From Craspedostauros australis (lineage: Eukaryota; Bacillariophyta; Bacillariophyceae; Mastogloiales; Achnanthaceae): DNA of 64,000 nt. Positions 56,001 to 64,000 of the stretch are shown one piece after another. A model generated the notes under the pieces. The model saw only the letters and a list, made by a program, of their open reading frames with translations, did not search any database and was not told the DNA's origin. The translations under genes were made by a program, and so were the position numbers. The stretch lies in assembly GCA_026770025.1 (NCBI GenBank), contig JAMXDE010000058.1:62001-126000 (forward strand), read 5' to 3'. The number at the start of each line of letters is the position of its first letter. Position 1 is the stretch's first letter.

Positions 56001-57414
56001 CGGAGCCGGCAACGATGCCGTAAAGGGCTCCGTCTCGTCGTACCGCGTCATCGTGTCTGGAATGTACGGCAACAACTCGTGGGAGGAAGACACGAAGCTC
56101 ATTGGTCCAGATCTCACCACTCACACCCGCAAGTGTGATACGTCCGAGGAGGATGCAACTGCGGCTGTTCCATCTGCCACTACCACCGGCACCACTCCAA
56201 CACCTGCAGCTGCAGCCACCATCGAAAGCCTGATGGCTGACGATGACTTCCTTGCGACATCGCTGGGTGCCATCACGGATGCGATGGATGTTGCGGATGG
56301 CTCCATGGTGGTTGTGTTCTGTGGCAGCCAATCCAGCAGGTGTCTTTCTGCCTCCGCATTGGAGAAGAGCAACAGCAACAGCAACAACAGCAGTGGATTG
56401 TTGAAGATCGTCCCGGTCCATGTCTGTCCTGAGATGGAGTCCCTCATCTTCGGAGACGGCGATGTCAACAACAGCAACCTTGCTGACTTGCATGAATGCC
56501 GCCATTCGATCGAGGATGAGATCAAATCCGCCATCCGCGAGCACAACCAACCCATCGGAGCTGTCATCCTGGATGCGGAAGCACCGTACGCCATGGCACG
56601 CATCTTCACGAGCTTCTGGACATTCCGACGCAACATCTTCCAGAACACGGTCGTGCCTCTCTACGTCTCCATCCTTCCAGACTCCACGAAGGATGAATGG
56701 CGTCGCAACACTCTCAAGCAGATCCGCTTGAAGCTCGACATCGACCCTCTGACCAGAACCGAAATCATCGTCCAACCCAAGCGTGCCAAGATGGATGCTC
56801 CTGCATTCGAGCTGTCCATCCTCACCGTGGACATGAACGATACCTTCCCTCGCATCCGACGTGTGGAGGACACCATCGCCACCAAGTACGGTGACACCTT
56901 CATGGTCAAGCCAAGCGTGGTGCAAGGTGGAACACTGAGATACCTCGACAACGACGAGTTCAACGCGACACTGTTTTCGCAACGAGACTACGATCTGAGT
57001 GCCGAAAAGCAGCAGCTGGAGGACCAGCTCGCCTTCGGTCGTCAGTCGGTGCTGCAGCTTGGACGCAGCAGCAAGGACCACGATAACAGCCCCAACATCG
57101 CCTCCATCATGACGAGCGTGATGGAGGACGAGGATGTCGACTTCACCGTGAAATCCATGCGGGTTTACGATGATGTCGGTGACGGTGTTGTGGTGGTGGC
57201 GCGTTGCGTGGAAGGAACCGTGGTGAGCGTTTGGGACGGACGTGATCACATCGTGGTGAATCTGTTCCAGTTCGATCAGGAGCGTTCGGAGGCCGACCTG
57301 TTCTTGACGGAGTACTTGGAGGTGGCCGGAGAAGGCTGGTCGAAGGAGCTGAGGGATGACATGCCCCGGGGCACGAACAAGGTGATCAACTTCAGCACGA
57401 ATGATTCGAAGTAG
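53031..57414 (+). CDS. SET methyltransferase / aminopropyltransferase / AdoMetDC-like fusion
   Basis: Two exons, 53031-53937 and 54296-57414, with a 358-bp intron (GTACGT to TTCGCAG). The join gives TIELFGQYGFIPDYP, restoring the end of the SET domain. The product is about 1341 residues. Residues 24-39 (LSWRTLFLLALLSCA) are a likely signal peptide. Residues 95-330 are a SETD6/Rubisco-LSMT-like SET domain (GLGMFAQERIEEGEEL; IPMFDFYNH; GEPIAYSY; YGFIPDYP). Residues 500-680 are a spermidine-synthase fold: LDNIVQ, HYHEYAVNYAARYLPE, IGGGDSM (554-559), GLELDQVV, GDATKSL and VMVDVSE. Residues 768-870 resemble AdoMet decarboxylase (MAEGYVIARWWKGRSYVGLDI) but lack its key residues, and residues 1225-1320 repeat that pattern. 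Residues 900-1220 are unrecognised. A poly-Asp loop interrupts the first AdoMetDC-like module. Probable role: making or methylating polyamines in the secretory system, perhaps long-chain polyamines of silica. Confidence 0.87.
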
Positions 57415-58877
57415 AATGCGTGTCCTATTCGTGTACTGTACGTGTACTATACGTGCCCCCTGGTGTAGAGGCTCCACCCGCAGAGCAATGTGAGCGATAC
57501 GCAGCCATGCACAGCGACACAGTTGCATAGAGAACACAGGGTATAACATAGATCGTGGCTCGTACATAGCAGAGAGCACATGCTTGAGACTCCAGGGACG
57601 TGCATGAACTTGACTCCAGTTGATCTCTCTCTCTCTCTCGCACCCGTCGCATCGCCGACATGATCAGACCCTGTGACGAGGCTGAGATGGTTCCACACCC
57701 TGTTGGCACCGGCATGATCCCTGCCTCTTGTTCTGCAACGATCCTGTTCAATCGCAACGACGTCGATGTTACCGTTTCGTGCGATTTTGTGGAGCGACAG
57801 GGAGGCCTTCTTCCAGTCCCGCAAAAGTAGTCGTGCGAGCTTCGTCGTCATTTCTGGACATCGCGAGAGATTCGTACGACTCATATGACTGATCTCACGA
57901 AGATGGTCATCACACAATTGCTTGATGCGGTGTTCACGATCTCATTGATGTTTTTGGATTGTGTCAAACACGGTCAACCTTCAACACACACGAGCTGGCT
58001 TCGCGGACACGCTCGTCGTCCAGTTTGTGACCACCGTGCCATCCAGTGGTAGTGCGGCGACTCGAAATTCACTCGAGGCTTAAGCTGAAATTTCACGACC
58101 AATGGATAGATGCTTCTCGCCTTCGTCCGTTGTCATCAAAAAGTGTGCGCCCAACCTGTTTATTTATGCCGGCTGCGAAACGGTTGACGAACATTCAGAA
58201 ACCATGCGCAGACATCGAACACCTGTTGAGATCGCTTTGGTTGCGGTTGTTTGTGCCCCGCGCAGTAACCTCGTTTCGATTGGGCTTGTCATGTTGCGCC
58301 CTGAGCGAACAGTGGGCCGCATTCAGACGACAAACCGTTTAAATGTCTGGCTTATGCTCCCCTTGCTCCATGCGCTCACGACGAGATCCAACGGTCTCCG
58401 TCGTTGAGAATCATGGCAGCGCGCTTGGGTAGTGGAAGAATTGCGGAGGATTCCACGAATACTCGCATCCGAGCGACGAGGATGATTCGCAGCAACGCCA
58501 AACGCTCCGAGCACGCTGTCGCAACAAAGTCACAGTGTTGGCGCGAAAGATCACTCAAAACACGCAACGAAAACGAGAGACAAAATCCAAGGGGAACGAT
58601 CATCGCATCCACACAGGCACAGACACGAAGGGAAGAAAGTCGAAGCACTTTCTTGCCCAGCTCTTTCCATTCTTGTCTGAGCTGGACCAAGTTGCGTTGT
58701 GCACAAATAGCGACAAGAGACAAGAAGCAATAGACAAGAGAAAATAGACAAGAGGCAATAGAGATAGTTGCACTCAGGAAGTGTTTGTGCACAACATACA
58801 ACCACCAATAGAGAGAGAGAGAGAGAGTGTGTGTGTGTGAGAGAGTGAATAGTAATACTCTGGCTGAGCCCACCACG
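57415..58877. other. Intergenic region, about 1.5 kb
   Basis: No supported gene. Short frames on both strands (57425-57917 on minus, 58046-58407 on plus, 58404-58747 on plus) carry no motif. It ends with the GA/GT repeat in the leader of the next gene. Confidence 0.5.
58810..58839 (+). repeat. GA then GT dinucleotide repeat in the leader of the last gene
   Basis: A GA run (about 58810-58827) passes directly into a GT run (to about 58839), about 40 bp before the ATG. Confidence 0.95.
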
Positions 58878-61800
58878 ATGATGGAAGTGCGCGAGCTGAA
58901 GCCGCCATCCAACCGCTTCCTGGCGCGTCGTTCCTCCATGAACGGCAAGGACGGCAACAGCAGCACAAAGAGACCGTCAGGCAGCAGATCGCTCATGGCA
59001 GGAGACACCACTGCCACCAATAGCAGACAAAAGGGCGTTCAGGCAACGCAGGGCATTCCCACGATGCAGGTGAAGCAGAGCAATGCCAGCATCAGCACCA
59101 GCGCGAGGGCAATCGGGTCCTCCATCGGTCGGGTCTCCATGAAGTGCCTTCCTGGTTCCTCCGGCCATGGCAAGCCGAGGGAGCGCAGGTCGTCGGCCAC
59201 TGACAAGCTCAATGGCAATGCTGATGATGGTGGCAACCATGGCACCCAAGGGAGTGACGGCAAGGCGGAACGCGGCGCGAGACCCAAGTTGATCAAGCTG
59301 GCGCCTTCGAAGCGCGATCTCATGCGCTCTCAGTCATTCAGAACTGTCGATCTGGATCTGGAGCAAGAGCAGGGGGAGGAAGACCAGCATCAGCATGATC
59401 GGGTTGGCGTTCATGTTAACGTTGACCTTAACGTTAACGTTGACGGTGAGACCGATGCAAGAGCGAACAAGCAATCCCAGAAGGACAACCACAATGGCAG
59501 AGATCGAAGCAGAGGCAGGGGTAGAGGCAGAGGCAGAGAAAAGGACGGCCAGCGCAGCACAAACGAGAAAAGAGGCATGGCTCCTAGTGCCACTCACAGA
59601 GGCAGCAGCAAGGACTCGGCCAACTACCACCAATCGGTGGCCAGCGGCGATACGTGGACCTCCTTCAATTCGTCCTTCGGAGATGAGTCCTTTGCAACCT
59701 TGGGCACGACAGCATCCTCCGAACGTTTGGGTGAGGGCGATACAGCCGACGACACAGTGGACGACACAGTCGAGCGCAGCATGAGCAGCATGGGCAGCAT
59801 GGAAAGCGCACTTGATGACGATGGGATGGATGGTGATGGTGGCACGGAACACGAGAGTCAGAACCAGAAGGGGAATGGCGACAGCAGCAGGACGCAGCAG
59901 TCGGAAGTCAGTGGTGCCCGTCACAGAAGGAACAGATCAGGATCGGACCCCAGACCCCAGCGCCAATCGTCGACGCTGTCAGCATCATCGAGGCGACGCA
60001 AGCTTTCCAGCAGCAACGGCAGCAGCAACAGCAACGGCGAAGATCAGGATTCCAGCACCAACGAGGGTGTCCACAAACGTCCGTCTTCGCTTGATTCCAG
60101 GCGCAGTGCCGGTCGTCGACGGGCCAAGCAGCGATCCAGCTCCAGATCGCGCAAACGATCGGGTTCGGCGAGGAGGCGCCCGCATGCGCAACGCAAGGAC
60201 CAGCCATCGGCATCAACATCAACAGCCGATGCTAGCAACGATGAACACGTTCAGGCAACGAAGCCCATGATCCGTCAGCAGTCGATCGGCAATCTCAGCA
60301 AGGCGACGGCGAAGACGGTGCTGTCCAGCTCCTCCGAGTTTGATCCCAACCAATCCCATCCGTCGATGGCCTCCACCGTCTCGACGCTGTCATCGGGCCT
60401 GCCGCGTCGAAGGCTGGTTCATGAGCAATCCGAGAGCTGGCTGGGTCTTGTGCCGGAGGCGAGCGACGAGGCCAGCAAGGCCTCCACTTCTGTTCCAATA
60501 TCACCGGTAGACCAGCGCTACTTGCAAAAGAAACAGCAACAGCAACCGTCGCCGTCGCCAGCGCAATCGCAGACGCCGGATCGGTCGCATCAGCGAAAGA
60601 ACTCCACTCAGAATCCGCCAAGGTCACGATCGAGAGGCTCCCGAACGCGCAACGACAGGCTGCAGGCGCACAGCAGCCATCAATCCACCAACAGAGCCAG
60701 GCGCCGCAAGAGCAACGACTCCTTGTCGCAGAGTCTGCACGTATCGTCGGGCAGTCGCAACGACCTCACCTTGTCAAGTCACTTGCAACCTTCGCCTCGC
60801 CAAACCCAGCGACGTAGAGACAACCGAACGGCAGCCAAGCATGACGACAAGCTCCATGACAGCAATGAATCCACCATCATCGATCAACGGCCACCGCGTC
60901 GCAGCAGCAGACTTCCATCCAAAAGCCCCAAGGCGCCCACTGGCCGCAATACCATCCACTCCACCAACAACGAGCAACAGCATCACGCTGCCAACAATGA
61001 AAAACTTGATGGGCCTCGCCATGCGGATCACCGTCGATCACCGCTCCACAAAATACAATCATCATTCCGGAACCGATCATCAAAGACCGCAACCACCGAT
61101 GACAAGGCGTCCACAACAGAGCCTTCGGTTCAACGCAGCAACAGCAGCGACGATCTCACCAAGGAGGAGGTCGACAGATCATCGCACAGCCGACGCCGCA
61201 TGCAACACACGTCGACAAAGATGGCCGCCTCGACAAGAAGCTTGATGCCCTCTGCTTCTCACAAGCGCGACGAAGCAAGCACCGGGCGGCAACAGCAGTC
61301 AGAACAGCCACAAAAGCAGCATCAACAGCAGCCAATCGGAAGAAGCAGCTCGCACTCCTCCAAGGCACGGCGCCAGCATCGACGCCCACGACGTTCCTCC
61401 ATGGACACCATCAATACCACCACCACATCAGGAGCACCGCCTGCCTTCCAATCCTTCACTTCCTCGTCACCCGCGAATGTGTCAGACAGAAACAAGAATG
61501 AGGCGGACATGCCTCTGGCTCCGATCAAGCGGTCCAATTCGGAAGGCTCGTTGGCGGATCTCAAGCGAGTCAACTCCCTCTTCACACAGCAAAGCCCGCA
61601 TCAGCCCAGGTTCCGAAGAGCGCCGTTTCCAACAAGATCGCGATCGCAGCAGCGCCAACCACAGCAGCAGCAGCAACGGTCGAGATCTTCATCGTTGTCG
61701 CGTCGAAGGATTCCCAGACGAGCGTCGATGGACTCCATGGCTGGCCCATCATCCAGCAATCTCGGCACAAGCCTGCACAGGACGAATGCCAGGGGCTTGC

Positions 61801-64000
61801 CAGGGCAGGGTTCGCTGCTTGATCTGCGCAGACGCGTCTATGCAAGGCATCGATCCAACTCGGAAAGCTCGATCTTCCAGTTGCAAAATGCCGTCGCTGC
61901 GAAAGCCGAAGGCACATCGATTGGTCTTGCTGCGCACATGGCAAAGAGCAACGACGAGATTGGCGACCTTGGCGCAGACACGAAGGACGGCGAGAATGTG
62001 AACGCCGTCAGCAAGAATGAACTGCTCGTCCTGCTGCAGGCACTCAACGAGCGCCTCGCGCGTGCGGTCTCAGCCGAACACACGCAGAAGTCGAAGGGTC
62101 AGCAACACGACGGGAAAAAGGTGGACAAAGAGGACGCCGCCGAACAGCAACGCCGACGACAGTCGCAGACGTCGGAAAAGAACGACATGAAGATGACGAA
62201 GCACATGAGCAGAAAGGAAGAAAGGAAAGGGCGTTCGGAAACGCGACAGCGCAAAAAGTCCACATCGTCAAGAGCGATCGGCCTGAATGGCTCAGTGGAG
62301 GATGATCGCGATTCGGAGGAACAGCCCCCCTCGATCTTGAAAGAAATCCAAGATCACGTCGAATCGTCGTTGAAGGAATTGGGAGCAAATTCTCAAGTGT
62401 CAGAAAGCAAGCCGAAGGCGAAGAGTAGCGGTGGCCGCGATGAGGGTACTCGAAGATTCCAACGGCATCGGAAGCAGCTGGAGTGTGACCTCTCTCACAC
62501 CTACCTGTTCCAAGTCATCCAACACGCCAGCATGCGTGATTGCGATGATGTCTTCAAAGCGCTCGCAGATGCATCATTTTCGGACGTCGAATCCTTGAAC
62601 GATGGCAGCAGAACCACCTCGCTGTCCCTGGACCGATTCATCGTCATGATGAAAGATTCGCAGGATGAGTACGAACTGAATTTGTCAAAGTACCAGCATG
62701 AGGATTGCGAAAAGGATGAAGACTGTCATGATCTCAGCCGCGATGATCTCGGTGATACAGGTCGCGTAGACGGATCGCCTGGCGCCGACATGTCTCCTCG
62801 GCACGAGGTGATGCAAGATTCAGACGAAGACGAGACCATCAACGATCAGGAGGAGAGCGATAGCGAAGTCAACGATGACGACGTCGATGATGATGATTAT
62901 GATGGTCTTCGAAGTGCTCACGGCAAACATGATGCCAACAACAATGACGACGACAATACCGATGACGATGACAATTGCGCGTCGCAGTGCTCAGTTGATT
63001 CGAGCTACTTCTCCCTCCACTACGAGGAGACGGAGCACACCACACGAAGCGTCTCATTGAATCTGCGCGGAGATCAGTTCGTCCCGACCAGCCCATCGCA
63101 GAGGACGGAACGGACGAACCGATCCTGCACGGAGCGCAGCTGGAGCGCCATGGGATCGTTGCCGGAGGGTCAGCAGGAGCTGGAATCCAAGACTCTCCTG
63201 CTTTCTCTCGACATCATGCAACGCCCCATCGAACCGCAGGATCTGGACGATGACAGGATCATGGTGAATGACATGGAATATGACGACGACGAGACCGGCC
63301 TTCGGATGAAGTATTCGGGCATGCTGTCCGAGGAGAGCGGCAAACCATGCGGACACGGCAAGCTCCAGTACCTCGACCGACCATCACAGCAGAAGCGAAA
63401 TCCGAAGCACTTGAAGGACCTAGCGAAGAACCACGATTTTCAACTGCGGTGGTACAAGGGGCAGTTCGTCCATGGCGTCAAGAATGGCTTCGGGCAGAGC
63501 TGCTACTGGAGCGGTGCGACGTACAAGGGTTTCTTCTCTCAAAACATGAAGAACGGACACGGGACGTTGGACTTTCCTGACGGCCGTCGCTTCGAAGGTC
63601 TGTTCGAGAAGAATGTGAAGCTGGAGGGCACCATGATGTACGAGGATGGATCCACTTACTCAGGCAAGTTCGCCCACGGCGTGCGTCACGGTTCCAACGG
63701 CACGTACCGATTCGGCAACTCCGCGCTTGTTTACGTCGGCGACTTCCGCAAGGATCAAATCGAGGGTCAGGGCACACTGACGTGGCCGAACGGAGGCAAG
63801 TACGTTGGTGCCTGGAAGAATGGTGTCCGGCACGGGCATGGGACCGAGTACAGAGCTGATGGCAGCCTGATGAGGTCTGGCAAATGGGAGAATGGCTCGC
63901 TGATCGAGCCCGAGAAGTTCGATGAAGAACCGGACGCCCAATCCTATGAATACGACGAAGCGGAATCCAATTACGACTCTGACTCTGATGAAGAAAGCTA
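58878..64000 (+). CDS. Disordered protein with C-terminal MORN array (reaches window edge)
   Basis: An open frame runs from ATG 58878 (CACCACGATG) to the last base without a stop; the final two bases are TA, so a stop may fall exactly at the edge or the gene may continue. More than 1707 residues are visible. Residues 1-1100 are S/R/Q/N-rich with repeated basic-Ser motifs (MRSQSFRTVDL, RQQSIGNL, RRKSNDSL, RSNSSDDL, RSNSEGSL). Residues about 1120-1260 may be partly helical (LLVLLQALNERLARAVSAE; FQVIQHASMRDCDDVFKAL). An Asp-rich stretch lies near 62820-62980. From residue ~1472 (GLRMKYSGMLSEESGKPCGHG) a MORN array of about seven units follows, closing with GTEYRADGSLMRSGKWENGSL and an acidic tail. 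It has the same array plan as the other MORN genes here. Confidence 0.85.
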   Translation, partial: MMEVRELKPPSNRFLARRSSMNGKDGNSSTKRPSGSRSLMAGDTTATNSRQKGVQATQGIPTMQVKQSNASISTSARAIGSSIGRVSMKCLPGSSGHGKPRERRSSATDKLNGNADDGGNHGTQGSDGKAERGARPKLIKLAPSKRDLMRSQSFRTVDLDLEQEQGEEDQHQHDRVGVHVNVDLNVNVDGETDARANKQSQKDNHNGRDRSRGRGRGRGREKDGQRSTNEKRGMAPSATHRGSSKDSANYHQSVASGDTWTSFNSSFGDESFATLGTTASSERLGEGDTADDTVDDTVERSMSSMGSMESALDDDGMDGDGGTEHESQNQKGNGDSSRTQQSEVSGARHRRNRSGSDPRPQRQSSTLSASSRRRKLSSSNGSSNSNGEDQDSSTNEGVHKRPSSLDSRRSAGRRRAKQRSSSRSRKRSGSARRRPHAQRKDQPSASTSTADASNDEHVQATKPMIRQQSIGNLSKATAKTVLSSSSEFDPNQSHPSMASTVSTLSSGLPRRRLVHEQSESWLGLVPEASDEASKASTSVPISPVDQRYLQKKQQQQPSPSPAQSQTPDRSHQRKNSTQNPPRSRSRGSRTRNDRLQAHSSHQSTNRARRRKSNDSLSQSLHVSSGSRNDLTLSSHLQPSPRQTQRRRDNRTAAKHDDKLHDSNESTIIDQRPPRRSSRLPSKSPKAPTGRNTIHSTNNEQQHHAANNEKLDGPRHADHRRSPLHKIQSSFRNRSSKTATTDDKASTTEPSVQRSNSSDDLTKEEVDRSSHSRRRMQHTSTKMAASTRSLMPSASHKRDEASTGRQQQSEQPQKQHQQQPIGRSSSHSSKARRQHRRPRRSSMDTINTTTTSGAPPAFQSFTSSSPANVSDRNKNEADMPLAPIKRSNSEGSLADLKRVNSLFTQQSPHQPRFRRAPFPTRSRSQQRQPQQQQQRSRSSSLSRRRIPRRASMDSMAGPSSSNLGTSLHRTNARGLPGQGSLLDLRRRVYARHRSNSESSIFQLQNAVAAKAEGTSIGLAAHMAKSNDEIGDLGADTKDGENVNAVSKNELLVLLQALNERLARAVSAEHTQKSKGQQHDGKKVDKEDAAEQQRRRQSQTSEKNDMKMTKHMSRKEERKGRSETRQRKKSTSSRAIGLNGSVEDDRDSEEQPPSILKEIQDHVESSLKELGANSQVSESKPKAKSSGGRDEGTRRFQRHRKQLECDLSHTYLFQVIQHASMRDCDDVFKALADASFSDVESLNDGSRTTSLSLDRFIVMMKDSQDEYELNLSKYQHEDCEKDEDCHDLSRDDLGDTGRVDGSPGADMSPRHEVMQDSDEDETINDQEESDSEVNDDDVDDDDYDGLRSAHGKHDANNNDDDNTDDDDNCASQCSVDSSYFSLHYEETEHTTRSVSLNLRGDQFVPTSPSQRTERTNRSCTERSWSAMGSLPEGQQELESKTLLLSLDIMQRPIEPQDLDDDRIMVNDMEYDDDETGLRMKYSGMLSEESGKPCGHGKLQYLDRPSQQKRNPKHLKDLAKNHDFQLRWYKGQFVHGVKNGFGQSCYWSGATYKGFFSQNMKNGHGTLDFPDGRRFEGLFEKNVKLEGTMMYEDGSTYSGKFAHGVRHGSNGTYRFGNSALVYVGDFRKDQIEGQGTLTWPNGGKYVGAWKNGVRHGHGTEYRADGSLMRSGKWENGSLIEPEKFDEEPDAQSYEYDEAESNYDSDSDEES

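Noticed and set aside
55252-57579. 775-residue open frame on the minus strand
   Set aside because: It is the antisense of the aminopropyltransferase fusion gene, which has clear domain motifs on the plus strand. Long antisense frames arise from codon bias.

Overview
The window looks like nuclear DNA of a protist, most likely a photosynthetic stramenopile and possibly a diatom. The reasons are GT-AG introns of about 150-720 bp in otherwise very long exons, no bacterial-style operons, extremely long low-complexity (Q/N/S/H-rich) proteins, a non-LTR retrotransposon, and a gene fusing a SET-type methyltransferase to an aminopropyltransferase (polyamine synthase). Fusions of that general kind are, as I recall, reported from diatoms as candidates for long-chain polyamine synthesis. 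The taxonomic call is inference; no rRNA or other marker is present.

Layout. 1-2335 (+): 3' part of a MORN-repeat gene. 3425-5917 (+): TLDc-domain gene. 6273-9806 (-): two-exon OST-alpha/TMEM184-family membrane protein. 11182-19538 (+): three-exon, ~2365-residue protein ending in a MORN array. 20267-21364 (-): phage-type macro-domain protein with a disordered tail. About 21.4-31.1 kb: gene-poor, with minisatellites and a perfect 61-bp palindrome. 31323-36388 (+): 5'-truncated non-LTR retrotransposon (endonuclease remnant, reverse transcriptase, RNase H, zinc knuckle) flanked by a 17-bp target duplication and inserted in a minus-strand reading frame. 38950-42303 (+): protein with three MORN arrays. 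43118-43969 (-): small MORN protein. 44.0-48.2 kb: no confident gene. 48256-52317 (+): large disordered orphan with a C-terminal coiled coil. 53031-57414 (+): SET / aminopropyltransferase / AdoMetDC-like fusion with a signal peptide. 58878-end (+): long disordered protein ending in a MORN array, running to the window edge.

Five of the ten main genes are MORN proteins. They share a recognisable array architecture (starter unit, canonical repeats, closing cap), so they look like members of one expanded family, probably membrane- or cytoskeleton-associated scaffolds. They form no obvious pathway with the other genes. Nearly every gene whose start lies in the window has its own short tandem repeat just upstream of the ATG. 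Exon joins given here were made by eye, from splice consensus plus restoration of the protein motif, and need transcript support.
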